50,147 nt of DNA, from NCBI GenBank assembly GCA_910575775.1, contig CAJTEY010000031.1, positions 1 through 50,147 of the forward strand, read 5' to 3'. A model generated the notes under the pieces. The model searched no databases and had not been told where the DNA came from. It was given only the letters and a program-made list of their open reading frames with translations. The first letter of the stretch is position 1. Every line of letters begins with the position of its first letter. Source of the DNA: Lachnospiraceae bacterium. GTDB taxonomy: Bacteria; Bacillota; Clostridia; Lachnospirales; Lachnospiraceae. A program made the position numbers and the translations under genes. Positions 16,686 through 25,540 of this stretch are shown one piece after another.

Positions 16686-17699
16686 TTAATCCATCTGGAA
16701 CGGAATGGTAACCTCCACGTCCGTCCCCTTCTGCGGTACAGAATACACATGCAGCCCATATTCCTCCCCGAAAAGCAGATGGATTCTGCTGTTCACATTT
16801 GCAAGCGCGATACCGCCCTTGCGCTCCTCCCCATGAATCAGCTCGTTCCCGTCACGCCCCAGCTTGCGGTTCAGCTTCGCCAGCGTTTCCTCATCCATAC
16901 CCACCCCGTCATCGGAAATCCTGATCAGAAGCCTGTCCTGAGTCCGCTCAAACTGGATTCTGAGATTGCCGGTGTCCACTTTCAGCTCCGTCCCGTGAAT
17001 GATGCTGTTCTCCAGAATCGGCTGCAAGGTCAGTTTGGGAATCCTGCAGCCCATGATATCCTCCCAGTCTTCCGAATCATAGTCAACATGAAGCTGCAGA
17101 CGCTCGCCGAACCTGTATTTCTGGATCAGAAAATAAGTCTCGCAGTTGTCCAGTTCATCCTGCACGGTCACCAGGTTCTCCACGTTGGTAATCGTGTAGC
17201 GGAAAAACTTGGCCAGCGCTTCCGTCATGTCAGCCACGCCGGAAAGGCCCGCAATCAAAGCCTCTCCCCGGATGCTCTCCAGCGTATTATAGAGAAAATG
17301 GGGGTTGATCTGGTTCTGCAGCGCCAGATACTGCGCCTGTCTTTTATTCAAGTCAATCATCTTTGGAGAACGTAGGATTTTTTCGATCTCGTCCATCTGT
17401 CTTTTCATGGACGGGCTTTGAAACACTTCCGCGAAATCCCGGCTCTCCGTCAGATACCCTTCCAGAAAACGCCGCACCAGAAGCTCAGAACGCCTGTAAG
17501 GCAAGACCACGCCAAACCACACGACCAGAAAATACAACAGTGCAATCAGCACATGAATGCACGCCCGGAACATGGTTTCTTCCCCGCGCAGCTCAAGCAG
17601 CACGTTCCGAACGGCTTCCTCCGCAAAGTAGAGGAATATGATGACCGCAATCAGAAAAATCCTGTTTGATATATACTTTAACCGATACTCTTCTCTCAT
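16686..17699 (-). CDS. Sensor histidine kinase, YesM/LytS type
   Basis: The 337-residue protein has two hydrophobic segments (about 12-27 and 47-68) with a very short outer loop, so it lacks the large extracellular sensor of typical YesM kinases. The His_kinase motif QINPHFLYNTLESIR places the phosphorylated histidine at about 134. The ATPase lobe has LQPILENSIIHG (N box), DDGVGM (G1) and GGIALANVNSRIHLLFG (G2). It should phosphorylate the response regulator encoded 12 bases upstream (17712-19310). Such kinases regulate carbohydrate uptake genes, consistent with the ABC importer upstream. AGGAG precedes the ATG. Confidence 0.92.
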   Translation of the reverse strand: MREEYRLKYISNRIFLIAVIIFLYFAEEAVRNVLLELRGEETMFRACIHVLIALLYFLVVWFGVVLPYRRSELLVRRFLEGYLTESRDFAEVFQSPSMKRQMDEIEKILRSPKMIDLNKRQAQYLALQNQINPHFLYNTLESIRGEALIAGLSGVADMTEALAKFFRYTITNVENLVTVQDELDNCETYFLIQKYRFGERLQLHVDYDSEDWEDIMGCRIPKLTLQPILENSIIHGTELKVDTGNLRIQFERTQDRLLIRISDDGVGMDEETLAKLNRKLGRDGNELIHGEERKGGIALANVNSRIHLLFGEEYGLHVYSVPQKGTDVEVTIPFQMD

Positions 17700-17711
17700 C
17701 CGGCGTTTCTC

Positions 17712-19310
17712 CTATCCGTACATCTTCCGATAAACCGTGGGCTTAACCCCCGTTGTCTTCTCAAAAGTGTGGGTAAAGTGCTTCAGGTCATTATAACCTA
17801 CCTGCTGGCAGATTTTCGACACCGGGATATTGGTCTCCCGCAGCAGGATTTTCGCCTGTTCCATGCGGACACCAATCAGATACTTGGCGAATCCCTCTCC
17901 CTCCACTTTCTTGAAAAGCACGCTGAAATAGGCCGCGCTCAGGCCCACTGCGCCGCTCACTTCCTCCTGAGTGATGGGTTCGCTGTAATGGTTCTGGATA
18001 TACTGCTTCGCCATTCGGATGGGGCGCACCGTGTCCGCCTCATGCTTCCGGCTCATTTCCTCCACATACTCCTTCTGCAAAGAAGTCAGTCTGGCAAGCA
18101 GTTCATCCATACTGCCGCACACAGAGCTCCGCTCCTCAAAATCCTTAAGTGTCTCCGCCCTGTTTTTGACGTCCACCTGGCTCAAAAAGAGACGCGCTGC
18201 GGAATAAATCAGCTCCCTCACCTCAAAACCCTTGACGTCCCGCACTTCCAGTATCGTCTGCCGCATCTGTGCGGCCGCTTCCTCCGACTCCTCCACACTC
18301 ATCACCTCAATGGCATGAACAATCTGTCTCACATATTTCTCCAAAATATTCTGTTCATGGATCGCAGACGCTGCCGGCACACGCTCCAGAAGCTTTCCCG
18401 TCCCTTTAAGGAGCCTGTCTTCTATGATAAGAGACGCCTGCGAGACAGACTCCGGCAGCCCGCCCGGATCTTTCGCCGCGCTCGCCAGAGCCGCCGTAAA
18501 CATGACCGGCCCAAAGATCCCTTTTTCGCTTTCGAGCTGATTCAGACAGTCCCGGAAAATCCGTCGTATCTCTTCCGTCCTCTCACTTTCATAATTTAAA
18601 AAACCGATGCATCCCGTTCCCTTGATCCCTGCCACAAACTCGATACACCTGGAACGGAAACTGTTCTCCAAAAGGCCCTGCACTTTCCCAAGAATGAGAT
18701 CCATGCCGGCCCTGCTGATCTCCCCCTCACAGTCCACCTTTACGAGAAACCCTTGAAAAATGCCCTCCCCCGCATGAAGATAATATTTCTCCCGCAGCTC
18801 TTCCAGGGAGGGGTTCCATGCACTTTCCTCCGTCAGACGGCTTAAGAAATTCATACGGAAAAGGCGGATGTCGGCTTCACTTTTCTGCCATATCCGCTGC
18901 TGATCCTCCTCCATCCTTCTCCTGCTGCGTATCTTCTCTCCCAGCTTCCGCAGTGTGCCTGTCAGCTCTTCCTTGTTGATCGGTTTTAGCAAATAGTCCC
19001 CCACGCCGAATTTGATGGCCGTCTGCGCGTAGGCAAAATGGGCGTACCCGCTGATAATGATAATTTCCAGGTTTTCTTCGCTTTCTTTTACCTTCTCTAT
19101 CAGTTCCAGACCGCTGTAGCCCGGCATTCTGATGTCAGTGATCAGAATATCGGGCCTTAAGCTTTTTACAAGTTCGCAGGCTTCCAATCCGTTGTGGGCA
19201 ACCCCCACAACCTTCATCTGAAGCGCATCACAGTCTATCAGCGCCTCAATGAGCTGACAGATGCGCTCCTCATCGTCCGCGATCATAACTTTTAACGTTT
19301 CTATCCCCAT
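17712..19310 (-). CDS. YesN-type response regulator with AraC DNA-binding domain
   Basis: The 532-residue protein has an N-terminal receiver domain (acidic pocket DDEE at 12-15, phospho-acceptor Asp59 in ILITDIRMPG, Lys in YLLKPINK). A central region of about 300 residues follows, and the C-terminal AraC-type double HTH covers about 430-532, ending VGYNDLKHFTHTFEKTTGVKPTVYRK. It is paired with the YesM-like kinase. The likely target is the sugar transporter operon in which it lies, inferred from position. A hairpin (19341-19369) separates it from the binding-protein gene. Confidence 0.92.
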   Translation of the reverse strand: MGIETLKVMIADDEERICQLIEALIDCDALQMKVVGVAHNGLEACELVKSLRPDILITDIRMPGYSGLELIEKVKESEENLEIIIISGYAHFAYAQTAIKFGVGDYLLKPINKEELTGTLRKLGEKIRSRRRMEEDQQRIWQKSEADIRLFRMNFLSRLTEESAWNPSLEELREKYYLHAGEGIFQGFLVKVDCEGEISRAGMDLILGKVQGLLENSFRSRCIEFVAGIKGTGCIGFLNYESERTEEIRRIFRDCLNQLESEKGIFGPVMFTAALASAAKDPGGLPESVSQASLIIEDRLLKGTGKLLERVPAASAIHEQNILEKYVRQIVHAIEVMSVEESEEAAAQMRQTILEVRDVKGFEVRELIYSAARLFLSQVDVKNRAETLKDFEERSSVCGSMDELLARLTSLQKEYVEEMSRKHEADTVRPIRMAKQYIQNHYSEPITQEEVSGAVGLSAAYFSVLFKKVEGEGFAKYLIGVRMEQAKILLRETNIPVSKICQQVGYNDLKHFTHTFEKTTGVKPTVYRKMYG

Positions 19311-19340
19311 CTCCTATTCCTTCCCGCATCATACTGCCAA

Positions 19341-19369
19341 GAAAACCGCCGGAAACTCCGACGGTTTTC
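19341..19369 (-). terminator. Hairpin between binding-protein and regulator genes
   Basis: GAAAACCGCCGGA (19341-19353) pairs with TCCGACGGTTTTC (19357-19369), with one G-T pair, around a 3-base loop. The minus-strand flank TTTTCTTGG is a weak U-tract. It could be a partial terminator or a stabilising 3' stem that lets the binding protein be made in excess of the regulator proteins. Confidence 0.55.
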
Positions 19370-19441
19370 TCTGTGATATTGTATCACAATCATGTCTGCT
19401 TTCATATGACGAAGTCAGTTGTGAATTGTTTTCTTTGCGTT

Positions 19442-21289
19442 TTATTTTGTGAGTACAGATACGCCCGTGTCCTGTACAGCCCCGCCAAGGCTTTCACCTT
19501 CCAACGCTTTCACGCACGCTTCTACGCCCATAGCGCCCATCTGATCTGGGTTCTGCGCCATCGTGCAGAGCAGGTGGCCGTCACTGATCAGGTTCATAAT
19601 CGCATCGGACTTATCGAAGCCTACGCCGATGATATCTGCGTTTCCGCCCGCTTTGATGGCATTGCCGGCACCCGTGGTAGAACCTTCGTTACATCCGAAA
19701 ATGCCAACTACGCCCTGAGTGATATAGTTTTCCGCAATGCTCTGGGACTTCGCCGCATCGCCTTCGCCATACTGGGTCTCCATAAGGGTAAATCCGGTTC
19801 CCTCAAATGCGGAACGGAAGCCTTCCTCACGCATTACGCAGGAGTCTGTCGCTGCATTTACGTTGATGATACCGATGTCGCCGGAAGTAGTTCCTGCCGC
19901 CTCAAGCGCCTTGATCATCTCCTCGCCTGCAGTCTTGCCCGCCGCCTTATTGTCCGTGGAGAACGTTGCCTCTGCATCCACATTAGCCGGAGAATCCACA
20001 TATACAATCTTCACGCCTGCTGCCGCCGCCTCGTTCAATGCGGAAGAAATTGCGTCGGGACCGTTTGCCGCTACCATGATTGCATGGTAGCCGCCTGCCA
20101 CTGCATTGTTTACACACTCAATCTGCTGTGCGTCATCCTTCGTGTTGGGAGCCATGAAGGTCACGCTCACGCCAAGCTCCGCTGCTTTTGCCTGTGCACC
20201 CTCGTTCAGGGTTACCCAGTGCTGGTCGATAGAGTCCATTGTGATCAGTGCAATCTTCCACTCCTGGCTTGCCGCCGCGCCTTTGTTCATTGCGGGATCC
20301 GCTCCGCCTGCGCCAAGAGCCGCCACATTAATTACGGATACACCTGTATCTGTCACCTTACCGCCAAGGCTCTCGCCGTTTACTGCCGCAACTGCCGCTT
20401 TCACGCCTTCATATCCCATCACATCGGGATTCTGTGCCATCGTGCAAAGCAGATGACCGTCTTTGATCAGATTCTGGATCGCATCAGACTTGTCGAAACC
20501 TACGCCGACAATGCCGGAATTACCTGCTGCCTTGATCGCATTTCCTGTACCGGTTGTGGAGCCTTCGTTACAGCCGAAGATTCCTACCACACCCTGGGTA
20601 ATATAATTCTCTGCGATACTCTGAGATTTCGCAGCATCGCCTTCGCCGTACTGCGTCTCTAAGAGGTTGAAGCCGCTGCCCTCAAATGCTGCGCGGAAGC
20701 CTTCTTCACGCATCACGCAGGAGTCGGTTGCCGCATTTACGTTAACGATACCGATGTCACCGGATGTCACGCCTGCCGCCTCCAGGGCCTTGATCATCTC
20801 CTGACCCGCCGTTGTACCGGCCGCTTTGTTATCTGTGGAGAAGGTCGCCTCCGCGTCCACGTTTGCCGGAGAATCCACATACACGAGCTTCACGCCTGCG
20901 GAAGCTGCTTCCTTCAGAGCGGAAGAAATCGCGTCAGGACCGTTGGCTGCTACGATGATTGCCTTGTAGCCGCCTGCCACCGCATTGTTCACGCATTCGA
21001 TCTGCTGTGCGTCGTCCTTTGTGTTGGGGGCAAGAAAATCCACAGTCACGCCAAGCTCAGATGCCGCCTGCTGTGCGCCCTCATTCAAGGTCACCCAGTG
21101 CTGGTCGATGGAATCCATCGTGATCAGAGCTACTTTTACATCACCGCCGGAAGCTGCAGGAGCTTCTTCTGCCGGTGCATCCGTTCCTGTTGTCTCCGCA
21201 CCTGTCTCTTTCGCGTTGCCACCACATCCTGTTAAGGAAGCCGCTGCCAGTGTCATACAGCAGAGCATAGCCAATAATTTCTTTTTCAT
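19442..21289 (-). CDS. Sugar-binding lipoprotein made of two tandem periplasmic-binding domains
   Basis: The 615-residue product has a lipoprotein signal (MKKKLLAMLCCMTLAAAS, lipobox LTGC with Cys22) and an Ala/Glu/Thr-rich linker. Two complete type-1 (RbsB-like) sugar-binding domains follow, at about 51-322 and 344-615. They align without gaps at a constant offset of 293 residues and are nearly identical: both contain ALITMDSIDQHWVTLNEGAQ, KDDAQQIECVNNAVAGGY and NVNAATDSCVMREEGFR. Normal family members have one domain, about 320-370 residues. The copies differ at many synonymous codons, so the duplication is not recent and both copies appear to be under selection. It should deliver a sugar to the permease at 21334-22344. 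Ligand unknown. Confidence 0.9.
   Translation of the reverse strand: MKKKLLAMLCCMTLAAASLTGCGGNAKETGAETTGTDAPAEEAPAASGGDVKVALITMDSIDQHWVTLNEGAQQAASELGVTVDFLAPNTKDDAQQIECVNNAVAGGYKAIIVAANGPDAISSALKEAASAGVKLVYVDSPANVDAEATFSTDNKAAGTTAGQEMIKALEAAGVTSGDIGIVNVNAATDSCVMREEGFRAAFEGSGFNLLETQYGEGDAAKSQSIAENYITQGVVGIFGCNEGSTTGTGNAIKAAGNSGIVGVGFDKSDAIQNLIKDGHLLCTMAQNPDVMGYEGVKAAVAAVNGESLGGKVTDTGVSVINVAALGAGGADPAMNKGAAASQEWKIALITMDSIDQHWVTLNEGAQAKAAELGVSVTFMAPNTKDDAQQIECVNNAVAGGYHAIMVAANGPDAISSALNEAAAAGVKIVYVDSPANVDAEATFSTDNKAAGKTAGEEMIKALEAAGTTSGDIGIINVNAATDSCVMREEGFRSAFEGTGFTLMETQYGEGDAAKSQSIAENYITQGVVGIFGCNEGSTTGAGNAIKAGGNADIIGVGFDKSDAIMNLISDGHLLCTMAQNPDQMGAMGVEACVKALEGESLGGAVQDTGVSVLTK
19445..21139 (-). 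repeat. Internal tandem duplication in the binding-protein gene
   Basis: Two in-frame copies of about 816 bp (about 20324-21139 and 19445-20260, offset 879 bp) encode the two binding domains, joined by a linker of about 21 residues. In the stretches I compared, protein identity is about 85-90 percent, while the DNA differs at many third positions. Confidence 0.88.
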
Positions 21290-21333
21290 ACTTTATCCTC
21301 CTTTTTGATCTATCGCTATCCGCTTACGCGGTA

Positions 21334-22344
21334 TCAGCCTTTTTTCTTCTTTGTAAACTGTCCGCTTCTGAGCACGATATCCAAAAGCACTGCCACCACT
21401 ACGATGATACCGATCACAAGACGCTGGATACCTACCTGTGCGCCGATCATGTTAAGACCATTCTCCAGCGTCTGCCATACTGCAGAACCCGCCAGCGTGC
21501 CGAGCAGAATACCTGTGCCGCCCAGAGGTGATACGCCGCCGATTACACCTGCAGCCACGCCATACATCTCATACATGTTTCCGGCTTCCATATTACCCAT
21601 GCCCGCCTGTGCACAAAGGATCAGTCCTACCACCCAGGAGCACACCGCGCTGACCAGATAGGTCTTTGTCGTGGTCGCCACCACGTTGACGCCGGAGAGT
21701 TTCGCCGCGTCAATATTGGAGCCGATGGCGTATATATGCCTTCCCGTCCTTGTCTTTGACAGCAGGAAGAAGAAGATGACAAACATGATAATCGCAATCC
21801 AGAAGGTGTTATAAATACCTGCGGTAGTTCCATAGTAGAAGAAGTTCTGGAACGCATCGCCGGTCTCCTTACCGACGCCGGTAGCAATGGCATCCGTGTT
21901 GCGGTTGTTATTCACCATATAGGCGATGCCGCGGCCGACGAACATGGTGCCCAGCGTTGCAATGAAGGGCGGCAGTTTGAACTTACCTACCAGTATGCCG
22001 TTAATCACACCGATCACCAGACAGCAGAGCAGGGCAACCAGGACCGCCGCAAACGGGTTTACGCCAAATGTCATCAGCGTTGCCGAGATCATCGCGCTCA
22101 TCGCCACCATAGAACCGATGGAGAGGTCAATATTTCCCGTAATCAGCACATAACTCTGTGCGATACCGATGAGCAGATATTTTGACATGGAACGCAGCAG
22201 GTTCAGAATATTGTTGCTGGAAAAGACGGCCGGGTTAATCAATCCGAACGCCACATAAATGATAATCAGCCCGACGAAAGCAGTGAGCGCCGCGCCCATG
22301 CCCTTGACCGCCAAAAGCTTTTTGATAGGACTTTTGTTATTCAT
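21334..22344 (-). CDS. Sugar ABC transporter permease (RbsC family)
   Basis: The 336-residue, very hydrophobic protein has about 8-10 membrane segments and the family signatures ITGNIDLSIGSMVAMSA and GVAAGVIGGVSPLGGTGILLG. It would form a homodimeric channel energised by the ATPase encoded immediately upstream. AAGGAGGAAG lies before the ATG; one base separates it from the ATPase stop. A C-terminal KKKKG follows the last segment. Confidence 0.93.
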   Translation of the reverse strand: MNNKSPIKKLLAVKGMGAALTAFVGLIIIYVAFGLINPAVFSSNNILNLLRSMSKYLLIGIAQSYVLITGNIDLSIGSMVAMSAMISATLMTFGVNPFAAVLVALLCCLVIGVINGILVGKFKLPPFIATLGTMFVGRGIAYMVNNNRNTDAIATGVGKETGDAFQNFFYYGTTAGIYNTFWIAIIMFVIFFFLLSKTRTGRHIYAIGSNIDAAKLSGVNVVATTTKTYLVSAVCSWVVGLILCAQAGMGNMEAGNMYEMYGVAAGVIGGVSPLGGTGILLGTLAGSAVWQTLENGLNMIGAQVGIQRLVIGIIVVVAVLLDIVLRSGQFTKKKKG

Positions 22345-22345
22345 C

Positions 22346-23875
22346 TTATACTTCCTCCTTGCCGCTGCGGCTGTTTATTTTCTTATCCTCAAAGGTGGTT
22401 GCCAGCGTCAGAATCTCGTTCTGTGTCGTATTCCTCGCCATAACCTCCCCCGTAATTCTGCCGTCGCACATTACAATGATCCGATCCGCAATGCCCATGA
22501 CCTCAGGCATCTCCGAGGAGACAAACATCACGGCAATCCCCTGCTTTTTCAGCTCATTCATCAGGTTATAAATTTCCACCTTGGCGCCCACATCAATCCC
22601 TCTTGTCGGCTCATCAAAGATGACCACCCTGGAATCTCTGGCCAGCCATTTGCCAACCACGACCTTCTGCTGGTTTCCGCCGGAGAGATTGCCGGAATCC
22701 ACTTCCACGTCCGGGGTTTTTATCTTCAGATCCGCCACCGCTTTTTCGCACAGCGCATCTTCCTTTCTGCCGTTCACCACGCCAAGCTTATTGCAGACAA
22801 TATCCAGATTCGGCAGCGTCAGATTATGCCGGATGCTGAGTTTCGTACACAGGCCGTCCTTTTTCCGATCCTCCGGCGCAAGCACAACCCCGTTTCTGAT
22901 GGCATCCATAGGGCATTTGATCTCGACCTTCTTATCATCCACATATATTTCACCGCTCTCCTTCGGATCTACCCCGAAGATCACCCGTGTGGTCTCCGTC
23001 CGTCCCGCTCCCATCAGCCCGGCAAAACCTACGATTTCACCTTCATAAACCGTAAAGTTAATGTCCCGCACCATCCTTCCGGCGTTCAGATGTTTCACCT
23101 CAAACACTTTCTTCCCCTTCTTGCACTCCACTCGGGGGAATTTTTCCTTGATTTCACGGCCTACCATGTGGCTGATGATCTGCTCCATAGAAACGTCCCC
23201 GAAATTCATGCTGGTAATATACTGACCGTCCCGCATGATGGTCACCCTGTCCACAATATGCTGCAGTTCCTCCAGACGGTGTGATATGTATACGATGCCT
23301 TTTCCCTCGGATTTCAGCTTCCTGATGATACGGAAAAGATCCTCTATCTCTCTGGCTGTCAGGGAAGAAGTCGGTTCATCCATGATCAGGATCTTAGCAT
23401 TGATCGAGAGCGCTTTTGCAATCTCCACCATCTGCTGTTTCGACACGGGAAGCTCTCCCACGGTTTCTTTCGGATCAATATCAATCTTCAGATCATCCAG
23501 AATCCGTTTTGCCTCCTGCTCCATCTTCGTATTGTTCAGCGCAAAGCGGCCGCTGATCTCACGTCCCAGAAACATGTTTTCCGCCACAGAAAGGTGCCGG
23601 CACATGTTAAGCTCCTGGTGGATGATCGCAACTCCCACTTCCTGGGCCTGTTTCGGCGTCAGATCCCCGTACTCTTTTCCGAAAATCTTCAGGGAACCGT
23701 CATCTCTCGTATAAACGCCGCTCAGGACTTTCATCAATGTTGATTTTCCCGCCCCGTTTTCTCCAAGCAGCGCCATAACTTCCCCTGAGCGCAATTCAAA
23801 GTTAACATGATCCAACGCTTTTACGCCTGGAAATGTTTTACATATGTTTTCCATAGAGACGATTACTTCATTCAT
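22346..23875 (-). CDS. Sugar ABC transporter ATP-binding protein (RbsA/MglA type)
   Basis: The 509-residue protein has two nucleotide-binding domains. Domain 1 is intact: Walker A GENGAGKST at 38-46, Q-loop IHQELN, signature VSKQQM, Walker B ILIMDEPTSSL and H-loop ISHRLEEL. Domain 2 has the degenerate Walker A GLMGAGRTE that is usual for this family, with LSGGNQQKVVVGKWL and VVIFDEPTRGID. It is the first gene of the operon running left to 15154. AGGGGG lies 7 bases before ATG 23875. The promoter probably lies within 23880-23940, where TATACT is visible on the minus strand with only a weak -35. Confidence 0.95.
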   Translation of the reverse strand: MNEVIVSMENICKTFPGVKALDHVNFELRSGEVMALLGENGAGKSTLMKVLSGVYTRDDGSLKIFGKEYGDLTPKQAQEVGVAIIHQELNMCRHLSVAENMFLGREISGRFALNNTKMEQEAKRILDDLKIDIDPKETVGELPVSKQQMVEIAKALSINAKILIMDEPTSSLTAREIEDLFRIIRKLKSEGKGIVYISHRLEELQHIVDRVTIMRDGQYITSMNFGDVSMEQIISHMVGREIKEKFPRVECKKGKKVFEVKHLNAGRMVRDINFTVYEGEIVGFAGLMGAGRTETTRVIFGVDPKESGEIYVDDKKVEIKCPMDAIRNGVVLAPEDRKKDGLCTKLSIRHNLTLPNLDIVCNKLGVVNGRKEDALCEKAVADLKIKTPDVEVDSGNLSGGNQQKVVVGKWLARDSRVVIFDEPTRGIDVGAKVEIYNLMNELKKQGIAVMFVSSEMPEVMGIADRIIVMCDGRITGEVMARNTTQNEILTLATTFEDKKINSRSGKEEV

Positions 23876-24143
23876 GCTCTAACCCCCTGTTCCCTTCTAT
23901 GTTATCAGTATAGCAGAATCCCGTTTTTACAAAAGGGTGGGGGATTTTCGTTTTGTGGGGGTTTTTTTATGCAATTTTAGTATTTCGGATAAAAATGAAG
24001 AATTTAGACAAGAAGTATTGCACAGGAACTTAATGAATATTACAATTTTGAGAGACACATTGCACAAATCCGTGCGCGGACACGGCACTCCTTTCCGCGT
24101 GATCCGCGCCGAACCGGGGTTCACACTGCACAGGGGCGCCGCA

Positions 24144-24986
24144 TCAGAAGTGCACCCCTAAAAGCTGTATCAGCGCGCCGCCGGCCACGCCGAGCACATA
24201 CAAAAGCCCGAATATGCGCAGACTTTCCATCCTGTCCTCGTTCACTCTCAGCAGCACCAGAAATCCCACGCCCGAACCCGACAGCAGGCCGGCCATCAGC
24301 GCACCCGCACCCAGCACACCGCCCAGGTAAAGCTGGGTGAGCACCACGGAGGACGCACAGTTCGGAATCATACCCACAAGAGCCGAAACAAACAGACTGA
24401 GTGCAGGCTTATTCAAAACCACAGCCGCAAGCGTCTCCTCCCCGGTCAGCGCGATCACAAAGTTCAGAACGAGCGAGACCAGTATTATATACAGGAAGAT
24501 TTTCCATGTATGATTGAAAGCCGACCACCAGATTCCTCTTTCACAGTGGCAGTGCTGCCGCTCGCACAGGTGCTCGATCTGCGGTTCCTCCTTACGCTGA
24601 AGCAGCGCGTCCACAAGAAACCCGGCCGCAATCGCGAAAAGCACTTTGAGCAGAAGAATCTTTCCGATCATGGAAACGCCCACATTTTCGGAAATCATAA
24701 TAGGCAGCATTTCGTCGGAAGTAGATAGAAACACCGCCGTCAGCGTTCCCACCGTCACAATCCTGCCCGCATAGAGATTCGCGGCAGCCGCAGAAAACCC
24801 GCACTGCGGAAAAACGCCAAGAATACCGCCGATTGCAGGACCGGCCTTTCCCGATTTTCTGACAACCGCCTGCATTTTCCCTCCTGTCCAATGCTCCAGA
24901 CACTCCATTGCCAGATAGGTCAGAAACAGAAACGGCAAAAGCCTGAGACCATCTATATAGGTATCATATAGCACATCCAAAATCAT
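24144..24986 (-). CDS. Putative metal/arsenic efflux permease (ArsP_2-like) with His/Cys loop
   Basis: The 280-residue membrane protein has about 8 hydrophobic segments. It has two internal half-repeats with related motifs, GVFPQCGFSAAAANLYAG (about 58-74) and GMIPNCASSVVLTQLYLGG, as in the putative 10-TM heavy-metal exporter family (Pfam ArsP_2). A cytosolic or outer loop at about 137-148 reads IEHLCERQHCHC and holds three His and three Cys, suggestive of metal binding. ATG 24986 is chosen because GGAGG lies about 9 bases upstream; the frame extends to 25031 without support. Substrate is not determined. It is a single-gene unit, 230 bases from the ComFB-like gene on the other strand. Confidence 0.72.
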   Translation of the reverse strand: MILDVLYDTYIDGLRLLPFLFLTYLAMECLEHWTGGKMQAVVRKSGKAGPAIGGILGVFPQCGFSAAAANLYAGRIVTVGTLTAVFLSTSDEMLPIMISENVGVSMIGKILLLKVLFAIAAGFLVDALLQRKEEPQIEHLCERQHCHCERGIWWSAFNHTWKIFLYIILVSLVLNFVIALTGEETLAAVVLNKPALSLFVSALVGMIPNCASSVVLTQLYLGGVLGAGALMAGLLSGSGVGFLVLLRVNEDRMESLRIFGLLYVLGVAGGALIQLLGVHF

Positions 24987-25144
24987 TTTTGCTTTTTCCT
25001 CCATATTGTTTATACCGCACTTCAAAAGCATAGCGAAAGTTACCGAGTTTATAATACCATTCTTTGAAAAAAAAGCAAGTGCGGGTAATTTTGCACAAAA
25101 ACCACAATTTCTTCTCTTTTCACCAAATTTCCGCGAAATAGTAA

Positions 25145-25173
25145 TTGATTCTTTGGAGAAAATGTACTAGTAT
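25145..25173 (+). promoter_or_regulatory. Probable promoter of the ComFB-like gene
   Basis: TTGATT (25145-25150) and TAGTAT (25168-25173) are 17 bases apart on the plus strand, 32 bases before the start codon. Confidence 0.5.
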
Positions 25174-25205
25174 AGAATTGTGTATTTTAATGAGGGAGGT
25201 TCGGA

Positions 25206-25475
25206 ATGGAAGGCTTAAAAAATATCATGGAGGATGCCGTGGAATACCAGTTGAATAAACTGCTGCCCACGATGCCCGAAGTTTGTTCCTGTGATAACTG
25301 CAAGTTGGACATGATGTCCTATGCCTTGAACAGACTTTCGCCCCAGTATGTGCGTACAGATACCGGCGCACTTTTCCAGAAATTAAACAACTATCAACCA
25401 CAGGCTGAGGTAGAGATTCTGACTACCGTGATGTCCGCGATCAATAAAATCGGCTCACATCCGCAGCATGACTGA
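25206..25475 (+). CDS. ComFB-domain protein, 89 aa
   Basis: A small soluble protein with the ComFB signature: CSCDNCKLDMMSYALN (Cys27, Cys29, Cys32) followed by LSPQYV. ComFB of Bacillus lies in the comF late-competence operon but its role is unclear; related proteins occur widely as stand-alone genes, and some cyanobacterial members bind cyclic dinucleotides. The cysteines suggest zinc binding. GAGGGAGG lies about 6 bases before the ATG. It is a single gene flanked by its own promoter and a strong terminator, with no competence genes nearby. Confidence 0.82.
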   Translation: MEGLKNIMEDAVEYQLNKLLPTMPEVCSCDNCKLDMMSYALNRLSPQYVRTDTGALFQKLNNYQPQAEVEILTTVMSAINKIGSHPQHD

Positions 25476-25496
25476 TTTGATCTGGCCCATAAGTCA

Positions 25497-25522
25497 AAAC
25501 CGGGTGTACAAGCACCCGGTTT
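25497..25522. terminator. Bidirectional hairpin terminator
   Basis: AAACCGGGTG (25497-25506) pairs perfectly with CACCCGGTTT (25513-25522) around a 6-base loop, with T-rich flanks on both sides. It serves the ComFB-like gene on plus and the putative anti-sigma gene on minus. Confidence 0.85.
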
Positions 25523-25540
25523 CTTTATGCCATCTATCCT

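Noticed and set aside
15355..16689. Long plus-strand frame opposite the pseudo-ABC gene
   Set aside because: The minus-strand frame keeps the layout of an RbsA-type protein and a ribosome binding site; the plus frame is His/Gln-rich and has no motif.
19373..20662. Long plus-strand frame opposite the duplicated binding protein
   Set aside because: It is antisense to a clear lipoprotein and ends where codon usage changes; its composition (many Cys, His, Arg) is not protein-like.
24074..24109. GCGCGGA/TCCGCGC inverted repeat downstream of the ArsP_2-like gene
   Set aside because: Only 7 bp with a 22-base loop and no U-tract; too weak to call a terminator or operator with confidence.
23937..24161. 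74-codon plus-strand frame in the gap before the sugar operon
   Set aside because: No ribosome binding site and no recognisable motif; it runs into the end of the opposing permease gene.
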